Notes under the pieces: generated by a model
The model's input: only the letters and a program-made list of their open reading frames with translations
Database searches by the model: none
What the model was told of the DNA's origin: nothing
Position numbers and translations under genes: made by a program
Shown: in pieces, positions 10,019-19,799 of the stretch
Numbering within the stretch: the stretch's first letter is position 1
Layout of the letters: the number at the start of each line of letters is the position of its first letter
Source of the DNA: Legionella longbeachae
GTDB taxonomy: Bacteria; Pseudomonadota; Gammaproteobacteria; Legionellales; Legionellaceae
DNA: 57,825 nt
Direction: 5' to 3'
Assembly: GCF_004283175.1 (NCBI RefSeq)
Contig: NZ_RXNW01000022.1
Coordinates: 1-57,825 of the forward strand

Positions 10019-10435
10019 TTATCTTGGTGTATAGATGGAATCATTATGAATTGTATTAGCCGTAGCTTCTTTGATATGGTCTCGAAAATAATTTCGTACA
10101 GTGAATAAACGCTCACTTTGTTCTTGAGTAGGTATAAATACCGTAGACGCTTCAAAATCGACAACATATTTCTCTATCCTAGCAAGCAATTCGGCTTGCA
10201 ACTTTGGGTCATATCCATATGCATCAAATTCTCCTTGGATCTGAGCTAAAGTTATATTTTTATATCCTCCAGAAACAGGTCCTCTGCATCCAGTAATAGC
10301 AGGAGGATTATAAACAGTATCATTATATATGTAGGCGGAGACATTTTTGAGCAAAGAATCATACTGGGTTTCGAATAAGCCGAAAAAAGTGGGTTTGAAT
10401 TTTGATTTTAAATGATCTCTATAAGATGCTTTCAT
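10019..10435 (-). CDS. Small orphan protein in the tra region
   Basis: A 138-aa soluble protein starting MKASYRDHLKSKF. ATG 10435 is chosen because AGGAGA lies 7-9 nt upstream; the open frame extends further, but without a ribosome site. It has no signal peptide, membrane helix or motif I recognise. It contains a repeated short pattern, YNDTVYNPP near the middle and HNDSIYTPR at the C-terminus, so the two ends may be related. It lies between traG and traD in the same direction, separated from traG by 188 nt with no further gene. Function unknown. Confidence 0.65.
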   Translation of the reverse strand: MKASYRDHLKSKFKPTFFGLFETQYDSLLKNVSAYIYNDTVYNPPAITGCRGPVSGGYKNITLAQIQGEFDAYGYDPKLQAELLARIEKYVVDFEASTVFIPTQEQSERLFTVRNYFRDHIKEATANTIHNDSIYTPR

Positions 10436-10623
10436 TACAATTCTCCTATGTATTAGGCATTCGTATTTGTGCCCTAATTGGGGATGAAAAGAATAACAAA
10501 AAAACATTAAAAAACCATCTCAATTATTCAATCTGGCCATCAAAAACACATATAAGGTGCTTCCTCAGGCTAGCGAATTTTATTTTTCACTAAAAAAACT
10601 TAACTATTTTGAATACTAAAGAT

Positions 10624-13326
10624 TTATTTAATATTTGCCTCAGTAACAATCACCCCTCGCATAACCTCTTCCCCACCCTTAATTAGAGTTTGATTACGAG
10701 CTTTAATTTCTTGATGCACATAATTCCTATCCTGATCCACTTCCTGACGTGCTTTGGTATCTACCTGCCTCACTGGGATTGATTTGGCTTGTTCTTGAAA
10801 TGCTTGGTTGTATTCTGAGCCCTTTGAGTCAACTTGATTACGTTCTATATATCCTTGATTTTTTTGATACGCATGTCGTATTTGGTTTTCATCTATAGGA
10901 TGCTGCCGTTGAAATTGGCGTACAGATTGAGCCGTTTTCTCAGTCACGTATTGTCTGGCATAAGCTTGCGCCATTTCTGGATCGTGACGAATCATCCATT
11001 CAGCTTGTTGAAGCCCTATAGCACCATGACTATTTGGTGCGCGATGTTGTGATAACCAATCTATAAATCCAGTTTGAGCATCCAAGTTAATGGATGCGAT
11101 TTGTTCTTGAGCTAAGATGGCTTGCTTATGGTACCCTTCTGATTGAGTGAGGCTTGCTTGAGCCTCTTCTCGGTAATGCATAGATTTGTCGTATCCAGTA
11201 CTAAAGCTATCGGCTAGTCGAGCATTGTTATCATCAGAGGTTCTAAAATGGGTGTCTTTTGTAGCTTGCCGTGCTTGATTAACGACATCATTAAAATGAT
11301 TTTCTTCAGTAAAACGTTGTGCTTCATTCACCAAATGTGCTTCTTGAGTTGAATGCGATTTATCTCGTTCCCATCGTACATTCCCATTAACCTCGAGCCC
11401 TCCTTTAAATACTTTAAAATTACCCCCTACACCTGCAGAAGCACTACCGCCAATACTGGCCGCAGTAAGCACCTTAACTGCTTCATCATGGGAAAGGTTG
11501 TGATCCTTTGCAAAATGATCTACTAGATTGGATACCTTAGAGGCTGCTTGATTAAACCCAGAAGAATTAGAAATACTATACCCATCTCCACTTTGTTCGG
11601 TATGCATTTGTGTCTCACCAAGCTCCACTAGACTGCGAAGTGATGAGCCGTATTGCTCCGATGCTGCATTTGATTGAGAGTAGGCCGTTTGTAATGCCTT
11701 ATCCGACATTTGCGAAAACGCTGTCCGTGTACTTTCCCCCATTTGAATGTTTAAGGGGGTATGTGATGTGGCACTAGCCATACTCAAGGTTTCACTGCCA
11801 TTTCGTGCCATGCGGGCAATAGAGCCCCCCTCCAGACTGGTTTCCACATTACCCATAGAAATACGCGCGTTTTGATCTTGGTGATAGGCATTCGTATTAA
11901 AACTGTGTTGATTGCCCCAACTGGTATTACCATAATTGTAATTTCCAGTTTGTACTTCCTCAGCTGCGGAAGTCGCCGCGTTGCTAATTACACCACCGCT
12001 TTGTTGCGCAACACCAATCAATCCATCAATACGTCTGCTAATCAAGGTATAACTTAAGCCAATTGCAGCAAGCTCCAAATAGCCACCCACAGCCGCCAAA
12101 TGTTCATACATTTGATTCATCCCTGTTTGATAGCTCAGTGTTGTTGCCCCGTTCGATGCAAAAGAAAGAGAAAATTGTGCCACAATAGTCATGATGTAAT
12201 TAATTACAGTGGCGATAGGAGCCCAAAGTGCAAGCCAAATATATAACGTGATATAAAACTGCAAAAAGGAAAAGCCAAAAGGAAAGGGGATAAAAAACAA
12301 CACAAAGATGAAACAACCGATCACAATACAAAATACAACACTTTGGATAATGGGTAACCAATAGGCTGACATCAATCCAATGTTACTTAAGGCAGCAGGA
12401 ATTTTTTCAGAAGCCCTGCTTTGTGAAAAGCTCTCGATGGCTGCTTTTGAATTAAGGCGAGCCCCCATTGCAAATACTCCATCGCGGATGGCATTAGCCA
12501 TCATATTTTGACGAATAATACTGGCGGCATCAGACGATAAATTCGTTAAATGTTGATAGGCTTGAGGTAAATATTTTTCAAAATTGGCTAAGGTATCGGT
12601 ACGATTACCAAAGGCAAAACCCGCATATTTTGCTTTAGCGTCAGCAATTACACTATTCCAAGCATTATCTAATAAGGAAGCGGCTTCGATACATGACTTA
12701 AAAGAACCATCGTAAATAAATCCTCGGGCAACGGATGCGTTTTGTTTCACTAAAGTCCAAATATCTGCTGCAGTATTGAGATCCTTTAATGTATAGCGCC
12801 CATACATCAAATCATAGAAAACACATTGCTGCATGAATTTTTGCATGTTGGCATTAAAGCTGGGATCGGTAATTTTAATTTGGCTGGCTGATAAGAAAAG
12901 CTTTGCCCCCATGATCATCCCCGTTTGGCTATAATTCATATCGTTGGGGGAATGAAAAAAAAGCTCAAAGGTTTGGGTGATACGAGAGCTCAATTGCGAG
13001 CTAATACTTCCTAAAACACCTAAAATTAACGGCACATTATCTACTGATAAGTTACTCAGCGGATCGGTGCGATCATCAATGTGTACGGTGCATTTCGGGG
13101 TTAAAATAAAGGCTATGGCAAAGGTATAGTTAAGTAAAAAAAGAAACATCCGTTTGGCATCTCGAAAAACAATAAAATGAACTACAGTGACAATACCCCC
13201 CAGAGCAACAGCAGTTTTAAATAAGCCAATAATTCCCGCATACTGAAACATACCGGCTACAGAATTATAAAAAGCACGAATTAGCTCACCGCCCGTAATT
13301 GTGTAAATTGGTAGAGTTACGGCCAT
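10624..13326 (-). CDS. traG: TraG: mating-pair assembly/stabilisation protein
   Basis: F-type TraG spans the inner membrane; in F its N-terminal part is needed for pilus assembly and its C-terminal part for mating-pair stabilisation and entry exclusion. This copy is 900 aa (F about 938). It has membrane segments near the N-terminus (about 15-75) and a cluster at about 325-430. A long hydrophilic periplasmic tail rich in Gln, Ser and Asn starts at about 450. ATG 13326 has GAGGATATT directly upstream. It follows traH by 7 nt, as in F. Confidence 0.92.
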   Translation of the reverse strand: MAVTLPIYTITGGELIRAFYNSVAGMFQYAGIIGLFKTAVALGGIVTVVHFIVFRDAKRMFLFLLNYTFAIAFILTPKCTVHIDDRTDPLSNLSVDNVPLILGVLGSISSQLSSRITQTFELFFHSPNDMNYSQTGMIMGAKLFLSASQIKITDPSFNANMQKFMQQCVFYDLMYGRYTLKDLNTAADIWTLVKQNASVARGFIYDGSFKSCIEAASLLDNAWNSVIADAKAKYAGFAFGNRTDTLANFEKYLPQAYQHLTNLSSDAASIIRQNMMANAIRDGVFAMGARLNSKAAIESFSQSRASEKIPAALSNIGLMSAYWLPIIQSVVFCIVIGCFIFVLFFIPFPFGFSFLQFYITLYIWLALWAPIATVINYIMTIVAQFSLSFASNGATTLSYQTGMNQMYEHLAAVGGYLELAAIGLSYTLISRRIDGLIGVAQQSGGVISNAATSAAEEVQTGNYNYGNTSWGNQHSFNTNAYHQDQNARISMGNVETSLEGGSIARMARNGSETLSMASATSHTPLNIQMGESTRTAFSQMSDKALQTAYSQSNAASEQYGSSLRSLVELGETQMHTEQSGDGYSISNSSGFNQAASKVSNLVDHFAKDHNLSHDEAVKVLTAASIGGSASAGVGGNFKVFKGGLEVNGNVRWERDKSHSTQEAHLVNEAQRFTEENHFNDVVNQARQATKDTHFRTSDDNNARLADSFSTGYDKSMHYREEAQASLTQSEGYHKQAILAQEQIASINLDAQTGFIDWLSQHRAPNSHGAIGLQQAEWMIRHDPEMAQAYARQYVTEKTAQSVRQFQRQHPIDENQIRHAYQKNQGYIERNQVDSKGSEYNQAFQEQAKSIPVRQVDTKARQEVDQDRNYVHQEIKARNQTLIKGGEEVMRGVIVTEANIK

Positions 13327-13333
13327 AATATCC

Positions 13334-14707
13334 TCATCTTAATTGATTCGCCCAACTAAGCGACTGTGAAAGCTCCGAAGAAAACTCCCCCACCAACATG
13401 CGTTCTATAGTTTGTGTTTCAGTAATCATTTGCAGGGTTCTACTCATACGCTCGTGAGCACTGGTTTCAACATGCAATAACTCTTTGCGAGCTTCCGTTA
13501 AATCTTGTTGAAATTCGTGCATCAAACTTTGAGGATAAGACTGAGTATTAACCGCCTGCTTTACCAGATGCAGGCTTTCACCTAAGTATTGAAATAAAAT
13601 GTCAATTGCGATTGCTTCAGAATAACGCGTCACATCCATCATGGCGCTGTCTTTTACAAAAGCAAGCTGAACACTGACCATTTTCATAATAGGATATTGG
13701 GTAGCCTCAATAAGCCCCTTTACCACCGCACTTTGCTCCACATTTTCTTTGATGTTTGTTGCCATATCCAAAATCAATTCACGGACTTTGGACTCAAGGC
13801 CATGGCTTGCGTCAATCGATACTTTACTTAAAGCGGGTTGTAAGCATTTTATTGGTTCATCACAGTGATAAAGAGATACTTCTCCGCCACGAAGAAGTGT
13901 GATTAATAAATTTTTATTGGCTATTAATGAGGGTAACCGTTGAAAGTGCACGCCACTTTTATCACGCGTAATGATTAAGGTACCAGACAGACTCATCATG
14001 AGCTCAGCCAATTCTTTATCATTGGAAAATAATCCGTTTTTCTTGAGTGCATTCCAAGCCAGATTGGTGTTATCGATGACTTCATCATTACTGCTATTCT
14101 CATCAATCACCCGATCGTAATCGTAATTACCAGAACCTTTACCACAACCTTGGCGTGCTTCAGCCCAATCGGAAAAAATATTTTTAGCTTGACCTATATT
14201 CTGACAGGCATGTTGTTGTGCTTGGCGTGTTCGTGGCCAAAGTCCTAGTACGCCACTTTCTGCCGTCTGACACGAGTTTAAATTGGTTTGATTAATCCAG
14301 GTCGCCACGTTTTGCATTTTGGTAGCAACATTCCCTAAAAGTGGCGTGGCTTGCTCTAAAGCCAATTGAAATGCCAAACCTTGAGAGTTATTTAAAACAT
14401 TTTTGGTAAAATCAACAAACTCTCTGCCTTTAATGTGAGAAAATCCACCAAAGGTTACATCAATACCGCCACATCCAACTGAGATTTTAGGCCAATTCAC
14501 CCGCATAAATTGCACGTTGCGCACGGTGCTTCGCGCATAGAGGCTTCCACCGGTATAAAATCCGGCACGTTGTGCTTGATAAGCATGCGGTTGAGTGATG
14601 TTTGCCCCCATATTTAGTGCATTGAAATAATGATTTAAATCCTCACCTATATTTTTAGCCTCTACCTGAAAAGCTAGAAAGCAAAGCACAACCAAGGTTT
14701 TTTTCAT
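13334..14707 (-). CDS. traH: TraH: F-type pilus assembly protein
   Basis: A periplasmic protein needed for F-pilus extension, acting with TraF, TraW, TraU and TrbI. The 457 aa match F TraH (about 458). A signal peptide (MKKTLVVLCFLAFQVEA) precedes the mature start. The typical N-terminal GANITQPHAYQAQ and GCGGIDVTFGGFSHI segments are present, and the C-terminal third is predicted helical or coiled-coil. AGAGG precedes ATG 14707. The gene is 3 nt after trbB and 7 nt before traG, so translation is probably coupled. Confidence 0.93.
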   Translation of the reverse strand: MKKTLVVLCFLAFQVEAKNIGEDLNHYFNALNMGANITQPHAYQAQRAGFYTGGSLYARSTVRNVQFMRVNWPKISVGCGGIDVTFGGFSHIKGREFVDFTKNVLNNSQGLAFQLALEQATPLLGNVATKMQNVATWINQTNLNSCQTAESGVLGLWPRTRQAQQHACQNIGQAKNIFSDWAEARQGCGKGSGNYDYDRVIDENSSNDEVIDNTNLAWNALKKNGLFSNDKELAELMMSLSGTLIITRDKSGVHFQRLPSLIANKNLLITLLRGGEVSLYHCDEPIKCLQPALSKVSIDASHGLESKVRELILDMATNIKENVEQSAVVKGLIEATQYPIMKMVSVQLAFVKDSAMMDVTRYSEAIAIDILFQYLGESLHLVKQAVNTQSYPQSLMHEFQQDLTEARKELLHVETSAHERMSRTLQMITETQTIERMLVGEFSSELSQSLSWANQLR

Positions 14708-14710
14708 ATG

Positions 14711-15121
14711 TTACCTCTGTACTTGCAAATGAATGATTTTCAAAATTCTCCGTGATAGCTCTTCTTCCTCTAAGGCTCCTTCTGTAACTAAAGCAGCTTG
14801 TTCTTTGTAGGGATTTATTAAAAAAAGGGAGGGCAATACCGTAACCTGAAATTGATTCTTTTGTCCTTCATCCAATTCGGCATCAGGAAACGAAGGCAAA
14901 TAGCCCCTATCCACAGAAATCGCCAGTACTTTAAAACCATAGTGTTCGCTAAATTCTTTGAGTACCGGTGCAAAGCGTTGACAATAGGGACAACTGGAGC
15001 TGTAAAAGAAAAATAAACCTTGTTCTTGTGCGGCATGTTTCAGAGTTTCTCTATCATTTGCTAAAGACCAAGAGGAGTAAAAAAGACTGAGAACTAAAAT
15101 CAATATCTGTTTAAGACTCAT
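14711..15121 (-). CDS. trbB: TrbB-like periplasmic thioredoxin
   Basis: This is a thioredoxin-fold protein thought to help form disulfides in the Cys-rich Tra proteins (TraN, TraU, TraH). After a signal peptide (cut near SLA-ND at 21), the CPYC active site lies at residues 44-47, and VTVLPSLFLINP supplies the cis-Pro loop. At 136 aa it is shorter than F TrbB (about 180). ATG 15121 has AGGAGCGACTT upstream. It overlaps the end of traF by 11 nt. TraF next to it lacks the CXXC, so this is the redox-active member of the pair. Confidence 0.88.
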   Translation of the reverse strand: MSLKQILILVLSLFYSSWSLANDRETLKHAAQEQGLFFFYSSSCPYCQRFAPVLKEFSEHYGFKVLAISVDRGYLPSFPDAELDEGQKNQFQVTVLPSLFLINPYKEQAALVTEGALEEEELSRRILKIIHLQVQR

Positions 15122-15872
15122 AAGTCGCTCCTGATTGAAAGGATAGAGTAGCCAGAAATAGATTTTCTTTTAACTCCGATTGGCTCACTAAACCATAAGC
15201 TATAGGCATCATGGTTTGTGTGTAGGGATTCATAGCAAATACTGCTGGAACATGTTTCACCTTCATTTGACGTGCTAAACTTAAATCCGTTTGAGAGTCT
15301 GGAAATAGAGGTGAAAACTGTGCGCCCATGGCTACTGGAATTAAGCGCATGTGATGTTGTTTTGCAAAATCACGGACGACTTCAGCCATTCGTTCACTAT
15401 AAGGCTCACCTCCTTTATAAAAATAAAAGAGACCGGATTTTTGACTTATTTGCGCAATGACTTTTTCTTTTAGTAAGCTATTTTGCTCATGGTATAAGGT
15501 TCGTCCGGCACTGTTATTGGGATTGGTTAGATTTTCATCCATCTCGGGGTGAAGAAGTAGATCAAGCATCCAACGCTCAGAAAATAAATTGGCTTGTGCC
15601 ACCATCAAGCGTTGCATGCGTCTTGCCTGAGTAATGTTGTGTACGCTAGGATTTAAAATAGCACGAGCTCGTGACTGTTCCACCATTTGCCCTATCAATT
15701 TCCAGGTTTTCTCAGGATTAGATTGGGATAGCTCAGGAGTGGCTTTGAGTTCTTTTTTTTCTCTTTCGACACACTCATTGTGCCAATACCACCCTTCTTC
15801 ATGGTGATTTAAAAAGTGTGACGCATGAACTGTATTAATACTGAGTAAAAAAGATAAAAACCATTTAGCCAT
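15111..15872 (-). CDS. traF: TraF: thioredoxin-like pilus assembly protein
   Basis: F-type TraF is a periplasmic thioredoxin-fold protein needed for pilus assembly. I place the start at ATG 15872 (MAKWFLSFLLSINTVHA, a signal peptide), giving 253 aa, close to F TraF. This ATG overlaps the traN stop in ATGGCTAA, an arrangement typical of translational coupling; the longer open frame upstream only mirrors traN. Where thioredoxins have CXXC the sequence reads FYKGGEPYSE, so the catalytic cysteines are missing, as in F TraF. VKHVPAVFAMNP is the cis-Pro region. Confidence 0.92.
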   Translation of the reverse strand: MAKWFLSFLLSINTVHASHFLNHHEEGWYWHNECVEREKKELKATPELSQSNPEKTWKLIGQMVEQSRARAILNPSVHNITQARRMQRLMVAQANLFSERWMLDLLLHPEMDENLTNPNNSAGRTLYHEQNSLLKEKVIAQISQKSGLFYFYKGGEPYSERMAEVVRDFAKQHHMRLIPVAMGAQFSPLFPDSQTDLSLARQMKVKHVPAVFAMNPYTQTMMPIAYGLVSQSELKENLFLATLSFQSGATYES

Positions 15873-17661
15873 TGACTTCTCCCTGCTGGTAAAAATCATT
15901 GATTCGCTGACTAATGCCTTTGGTGGTTTTTTGCCAATCCGGTTGTTTTTGTTTATCTTGAATATCTTGATAAAATTCTGAAAAATCAATTGATTCAAAA
16001 TGAATCAATTGTAATTGTTGGGGGGTAATACCTACGCAATTGGAGTGTTTCCCATGGCCAAAATCGATATGTAACTGTTTGTAACGTCCTTGTTCTTGAA
16101 TGATCCGAGCCAATTTAGACTGAAAAACACAATAAGTTTTATGAGTGGATTTGCATACCGAACCTATTGGTAACTTAACACGTTTATAGCAATAGCTGCC
16201 TGTGGCGACCACCAATTTATTTTCTTTGGCTTGGCCTAATTGCTTTTCACTATCGGTGCAATGAGCCAAATTTAAATCAATGCCCCAGCCTGAATCGCGA
16301 CAGCAGTTTTTAAAGCCCATCATATCATCAGAGCATTCCAATTTCTGGCCTTTAAAAAGAAAATTGGATGCTCCATTAAACTCTTGAGGAGCTTGCGAGG
16401 CCGCAGACAAAGCAGCAATAGCTTTTTTAAAATCTGCATCGTTTGAGGGTTGATAGTCATGAGCACTGCAATTGCCATCAAGACAAAAGGCCTCTTGACC
16501 ACAAATAAGTTGATTGTCTGTACATTGCTTTATGGGACATTGAAATCTCTGCTCAAAGAGCACACATTTGGACTCTTGTTGTTCCACACACCTAGAATTA
16601 ATTTGATCACAACCTTGAGCTTTTAAAACATCACAGGACTCTGTATTACTTTGACCACATTGATACACCGCTTTCTTTTTCCAACAAGCGCGAAAATAAG
16701 AAAGTTCACCAATGATACGTTTTTGATTGGATTCAATACATTTTAATGCTTCTTTCAGATGACAACTGCCTTTTTGTTCTTGCTGAACTAAACTGGTACA
16801 TTGATCATCCCAATATTCTTGTCCTTGATAGACCTCCCAGGAAAGATTTACTGAGTGAGTATAAGGAACCTGACAGTAACCTAAACGGCATTTGCCTACA
16901 GATAAAGTAAATGAGTTCTTTTGGCATGTAGGTTTCTCTTGAAGTGTTGTATACCCCTTGCTATCGGAAACACCTAGTTTCACCATGGTACAATCCGCAT
17001 TCAATGCAGAAGGCAAGGCCTCCTTGCCGTCTTTATACAAAATGTAGCAAGGAATTATTCCTTGTTTGCAGGTGTTAGGCTGTGACCAATTCACTTGCAT
17101 CTTATAAGATAGTTGATGCTTCGTGGCTCGAAGATACAGTGTGTATTGTTCCGTTTTATGATGAAGCAAATCAATATGCAGTTGTTGGATACAACTTAGA
17201 GTACCAAGTTGCTTTCCGACACGACACGTTTTTTCTTGCCATGAATACTGACATTGTTTGGGTTGTAAAGAGCACTTGGTTTGTTGTGTATCTTTTCCCT
17301 GCATGATTTCATCGCCATGTTCTGCAATTTGGTTTAGTTGCTGCATTCGAGCCGTTTGCATGTTCATTTGGTAATATGGAAGCTGATTAAAACTTTGTTG
17401 TACTTCTTGATTTAACTCATTGGGTTTTTGAGCATCTGCTTCTAATCGCGTACCTTGTTGCGTTACTCCTTGATAGTAATTTTCTTGGGGTACATGAGAT
17501 TCATAACCAGGAAACTCGGAAAGATTTAAAGACTTTAACAACTCAGTGGATTGATTCGCATGAGATGTTGCCGTTTGTGAACCCTCTTGATAGGCCTTAT
17601 TTAAATCAGCAGCCCAAACCGAAAAAGTCCAAATACTCATTAGGAATACTATTCGCTTCAT
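15865..17661 (-). CDS. traN: TraN: outer-membrane mating-pair stabilisation adhesin
   Basis: TraN is the Cys-rich outer-membrane protein that contacts the recipient. It has 598 aa (F about 602), an N-terminal signal peptide (cut near VWA-AD at 17) and many cysteines from residue 133 onward, including CSDDMMGFKNCC, consistent with a disulfide-rich fold. The region about 150-330 is the part that varies with recipient specificity in known TraN types; I cannot assign a receptor. The start lies 3 nt after trbC, and the end overlaps traF by 8 nt. Confidence 0.93.
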   Translation of the reverse strand: MKRIVFLMSIWTFSVWAADLNKAYQEGSQTATSHANQSTELLKSLNLSEFPGYESHVPQENYYQGVTQQGTRLEADAQKPNELNQEVQQSFNQLPYYQMNMQTARMQQLNQIAEHGDEIMQGKDTQQTKCSLQPKQCQYSWQEKTCRVGKQLGTLSCIQQLHIDLLHHKTEQYTLYLRATKHQLSYKMQVNWSQPNTCKQGIIPCYILYKDGKEALPSALNADCTMVKLGVSDSKGYTTLQEKPTCQKNSFTLSVGKCRLGYCQVPYTHSVNLSWEVYQGQEYWDDQCTSLVQQEQKGSCHLKEALKCIESNQKRIIGELSYFRACWKKKAVYQCGQSNTESCDVLKAQGCDQINSRCVEQQESKCVLFEQRFQCPIKQCTDNQLICGQEAFCLDGNCSAHDYQPSNDADFKKAIAALSAASQAPQEFNGASNFLFKGQKLECSDDMMGFKNCCRDSGWGIDLNLAHCTDSEKQLGQAKENKLVVATGSYCYKRVKLPIGSVCKSTHKTYCVFQSKLARIIQEQGRYKQLHIDFGHGKHSNCVGITPQQLQLIHFESIDFSEFYQDIQDKQKQPDWQKTTKGISQRINDFYQQGEVNG

Positions 17662-17664
17662 CTC

Positions 17665-18201
17665 TTACAGCCCCTTCATTTTTTGCAATGCATATTCTAA
17701 AGTCACATCGCCATAAATTTTGTTAAAAGAGACTTCTTTACATCTAGCCTTTTTAGGACAATAGTGGTAGGACTTAATCGTGACCACTGAAGGCACTTGA
17801 GTAACACTAAAGATTTGAAATAAAATAGGATCAATCTGTACACCCATACCGGTTTTTTCACTTAAAACGGATACTCTTTGTAAGGTATCCTTAAACGAGT
17901 TATGAATTAATCCTCGAATTACTGGCGTTGCCCCTTGTTGCTTGCACTGCTTAAGCCACACCTCCAAACTTTGCTCAGGCATTGAAAAAGATAAAAATAC
18001 CAAGATGTGTCCCACTTTTTGTAAATGATCCTTAATTGAATCTTGCCGAAAATTACTCTGTGCTATGTGTTGCACCTCATTGGTGTAACGATTGGCATTA
18101 GCAATCGATTGTTCTTGCAGTGCACGAATCATCATGTTCTCTTCTTGAGATTGACTTATAGATACCCAACACGTTAAACAAATTAAAAATAAAGTACGCA
18201 T
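17665..18201 (-). CDS. trbC: TrbC: F-type pilus assembly protein
   Basis: This periplasmic protein is required for F-pilus assembly and partners TraW; many elements carry TraW-TrbC fusions, but here they are separate. About 178 aa with a signal peptide (cut near SIS-QS). The core VFLSFSMPEQSLEVWLKQC and GATPVIRGLIHNSFKDT match the TrbC domain, and VTQVPSVV follows. ATG 18201 is preceded by a GTG codon that could also start it. It follows traU by about 9 nt and precedes traN by 3 nt. Confidence 0.9.
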   Translation of the reverse strand: MRTLFLICLTCWVSISQSQEENMMIRALQEQSIANANRYTNEVQHIAQSNFRQDSIKDHLQKVGHILVFLSFSMPEQSLEVWLKQCKQQGATPVIRGLIHNSFKDTLQRVSVLSEKTGMGVQIDPILFQIFSVTQVPSVVTIKSYHYCPKKARCKEVSFNKIYGDVTLEYALQKMKGL

Positions 18202-18213
18202 CACAAACCCCGC

Positions 18214-19191
18214 TCAAGCACAACAATTACGTTTGCGCCAAATCAAATACCCAAAATCTTCTCCTTTATACGGATATTCATGCCCTGCCTCCCAAATCGA
18301 AGTCGCCCGACCTAAGGGGTAACATGCGTGCGCCGTGGGTAGAGGATTCACCATCTGATAGCGATAGCGAGACTTAGGTAAAATGGGAGCATAATGCTTA
18401 TGGCAAATGGATTTATTATCAGCACCACTGCTGTCTTCCACTAGACCTTGGCGATGCATCTTATAATTCATCCGCTCAGATAAAAGGACTGAAGCCTGAA
18501 CCCCACCGACATGTTCTTGAACATGTCCTGTTAAGGGATACATACTGCCTTGAGCGCCAGCACACCAAAACAACTTATCGATAGGACTACTTATTAATGC
18601 GGTACTGGCATCTAAGGCACACGCAGCTTGTGCAGACAAACTGCCAAATAAAGCGGCTTCAGGATTAATGATGAACCCTAACTCATCATCATTCCACATC
18701 GCATCGACTTCAGAAGGATAAGCAATATCAAAATCGCCATGCTCCACACAAAGACCATCAGTTAAAATATTTAGCCAATACAACAAGGGAAAACGATACC
18801 AATGCACGTGATAAAAAGATTGATTAGATAGGTGACTACTGGTTTCAACACCGCCTTTACGATAATACTGTCCCATATTTAAAGAAATACCGCCTAAATT
18901 CACCAAACAAAAAGGAGTTCGTGTTACATCCACCAAATTTACAGGCTCCCAAAAACCAATGGTTAAGCCAATTCGCGGCAATGGATTTCCTGGACATTCA
19001 CAAATAGGCAAATTAGGATTAGAGGTATCTGGTAATTGGTTCGAGGAAAATAATTTTTGGCTTCCCAGACTTAAAGGAAACAGGCATGACCAGCACACAT
19101 CGGTGATAGGGTTCACAAAATGTCCCTGGCAAGAACCTGCTTGTACCATACCTGATAAGAACACCGCACCTAACAATGAAAACCATCTCAT
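18214..19191 (-). CDS. traU: TraU: mating-pair formation protein
   Basis: TraU is a periplasmic Cys-rich protein needed for DNA transfer. The 325 aa are close to F TraU (about 330). The signal peptide ends near VQA-GS at 18. Family landmarks are present: VNPITDVCWSCLFP, ICECPGNPLPRIGLTIGFWEP, a FWCAGAQGSMYPLTG block, and a C-terminal YKGEDFGYLIWRKRNCC. At least ten cysteines are visible. GAGGTGAAGTT sits before ATG 19191, which overlaps the end of traW by 4 nt. Confidence 0.95.
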   Translation of the reverse strand: MRWFSLLGAVFLSGMVQAGSCQGHFVNPITDVCWSCLFPLSLGSQKLFSSNQLPDTSNPNLPICECPGNPLPRIGLTIGFWEPVNLVDVTRTPFCLVNLGGISLNMGQYYRKGGVETSSHLSNQSFYHVHWYRFPLLYWLNILTDGLCVEHGDFDIAYPSEVDAMWNDDELGFIINPEAALFGSLSAQAACALDASTALISSPIDKLFWCAGAQGSMYPLTGHVQEHVGGVQASVLLSERMNYKMHRQGLVEDSSGADNKSICHKHYAPILPKSRYRYQMVNPLPTAHACYPLGRATSIWEAGHEYPYKGEDFGYLIWRKRNCCA

Positions 19192-19796
19192 AACTTCACC
19201 TCACGAATTTGCAGGCGATTTCCATCTTGCTTTATTCGGGCAGGCAAGGCCCTTATCTGAAACTTATTTACTAAAAAGCCATTTAAATCAAAATACACTG
19301 CTTGTTTAAAATAATGAGTTGCTGATTTAATCGAACCCGAAGTTAAAATTAATTTGACTGCTTTTTTCTTTTGAACTTGTTGTAGCACCCAGGCACATTG
19401 CTCATTATCGTCTCCATTAAAAAAGAGCAAGGTACTGCTTAAATGAATACGCTCTAAAGGATTAATGATCGTGTCCTTTTTAACCAGAAGATGCCCTTGG
19501 GTATCCCAAACATCAAAAGGTGCGGTAAATGAAGGATCATACAGATACGTTTTATCCTTTAGAGCACGCGGCAAAGAATGTGATGTAGGACGCTCTAAAT
19601 GGGCAATAGCCTGCTTTTGAAATCGAGTTTCAAGTGTTTGCCATTGTCCATTGGCTTGCATCGCTTGAATTTTTTTCTCGATGTACTTTAAAAAATCCTC
19701 TTCCAGGATAGTATAAGTTTGCCCAACCACACCAAAATCACGTGCTTGCGCCATAAAACAAGTCATAATGCCCATTAATAAAAAAACAAATCTCAT
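19188..19796 (-). CDS. traW: TraW: pilus assembly protein
   Basis: TraW is a periplasmic protein acting with TrbC in pilus assembly. About 202 aa (F about 210), with a signal peptide ending at AQA-RD. The family core FGVVGQTYTILEEDFLKYI and the C-terminal VYFDLNGFLVNKFQIRALPARI are present. ATG 19796 lies directly after the trbI stop; a GTG one codon earlier (19799) is an alternative. Its last 4 nt overlap traU. Confidence 0.92.
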   Translation of the reverse strand: MRFVFLLMGIMTCFMAQARDFGVVGQTYTILEEDFLKYIEKKIQAMQANGQWQTLETRFQKQAIAHLERPTSHSLPRALKDKTYLYDPSFTAPFDVWDTQGHLLVKKDTIINPLERIHLSSTLLFFNGDDNEQCAWVLQQVQKKKAVKLILTSGSIKSATHYFKQAVYFDLNGFLVNKFQIRALPARIKQDGNRLQIREVKL

Positions 19797-19799
19797 CAC

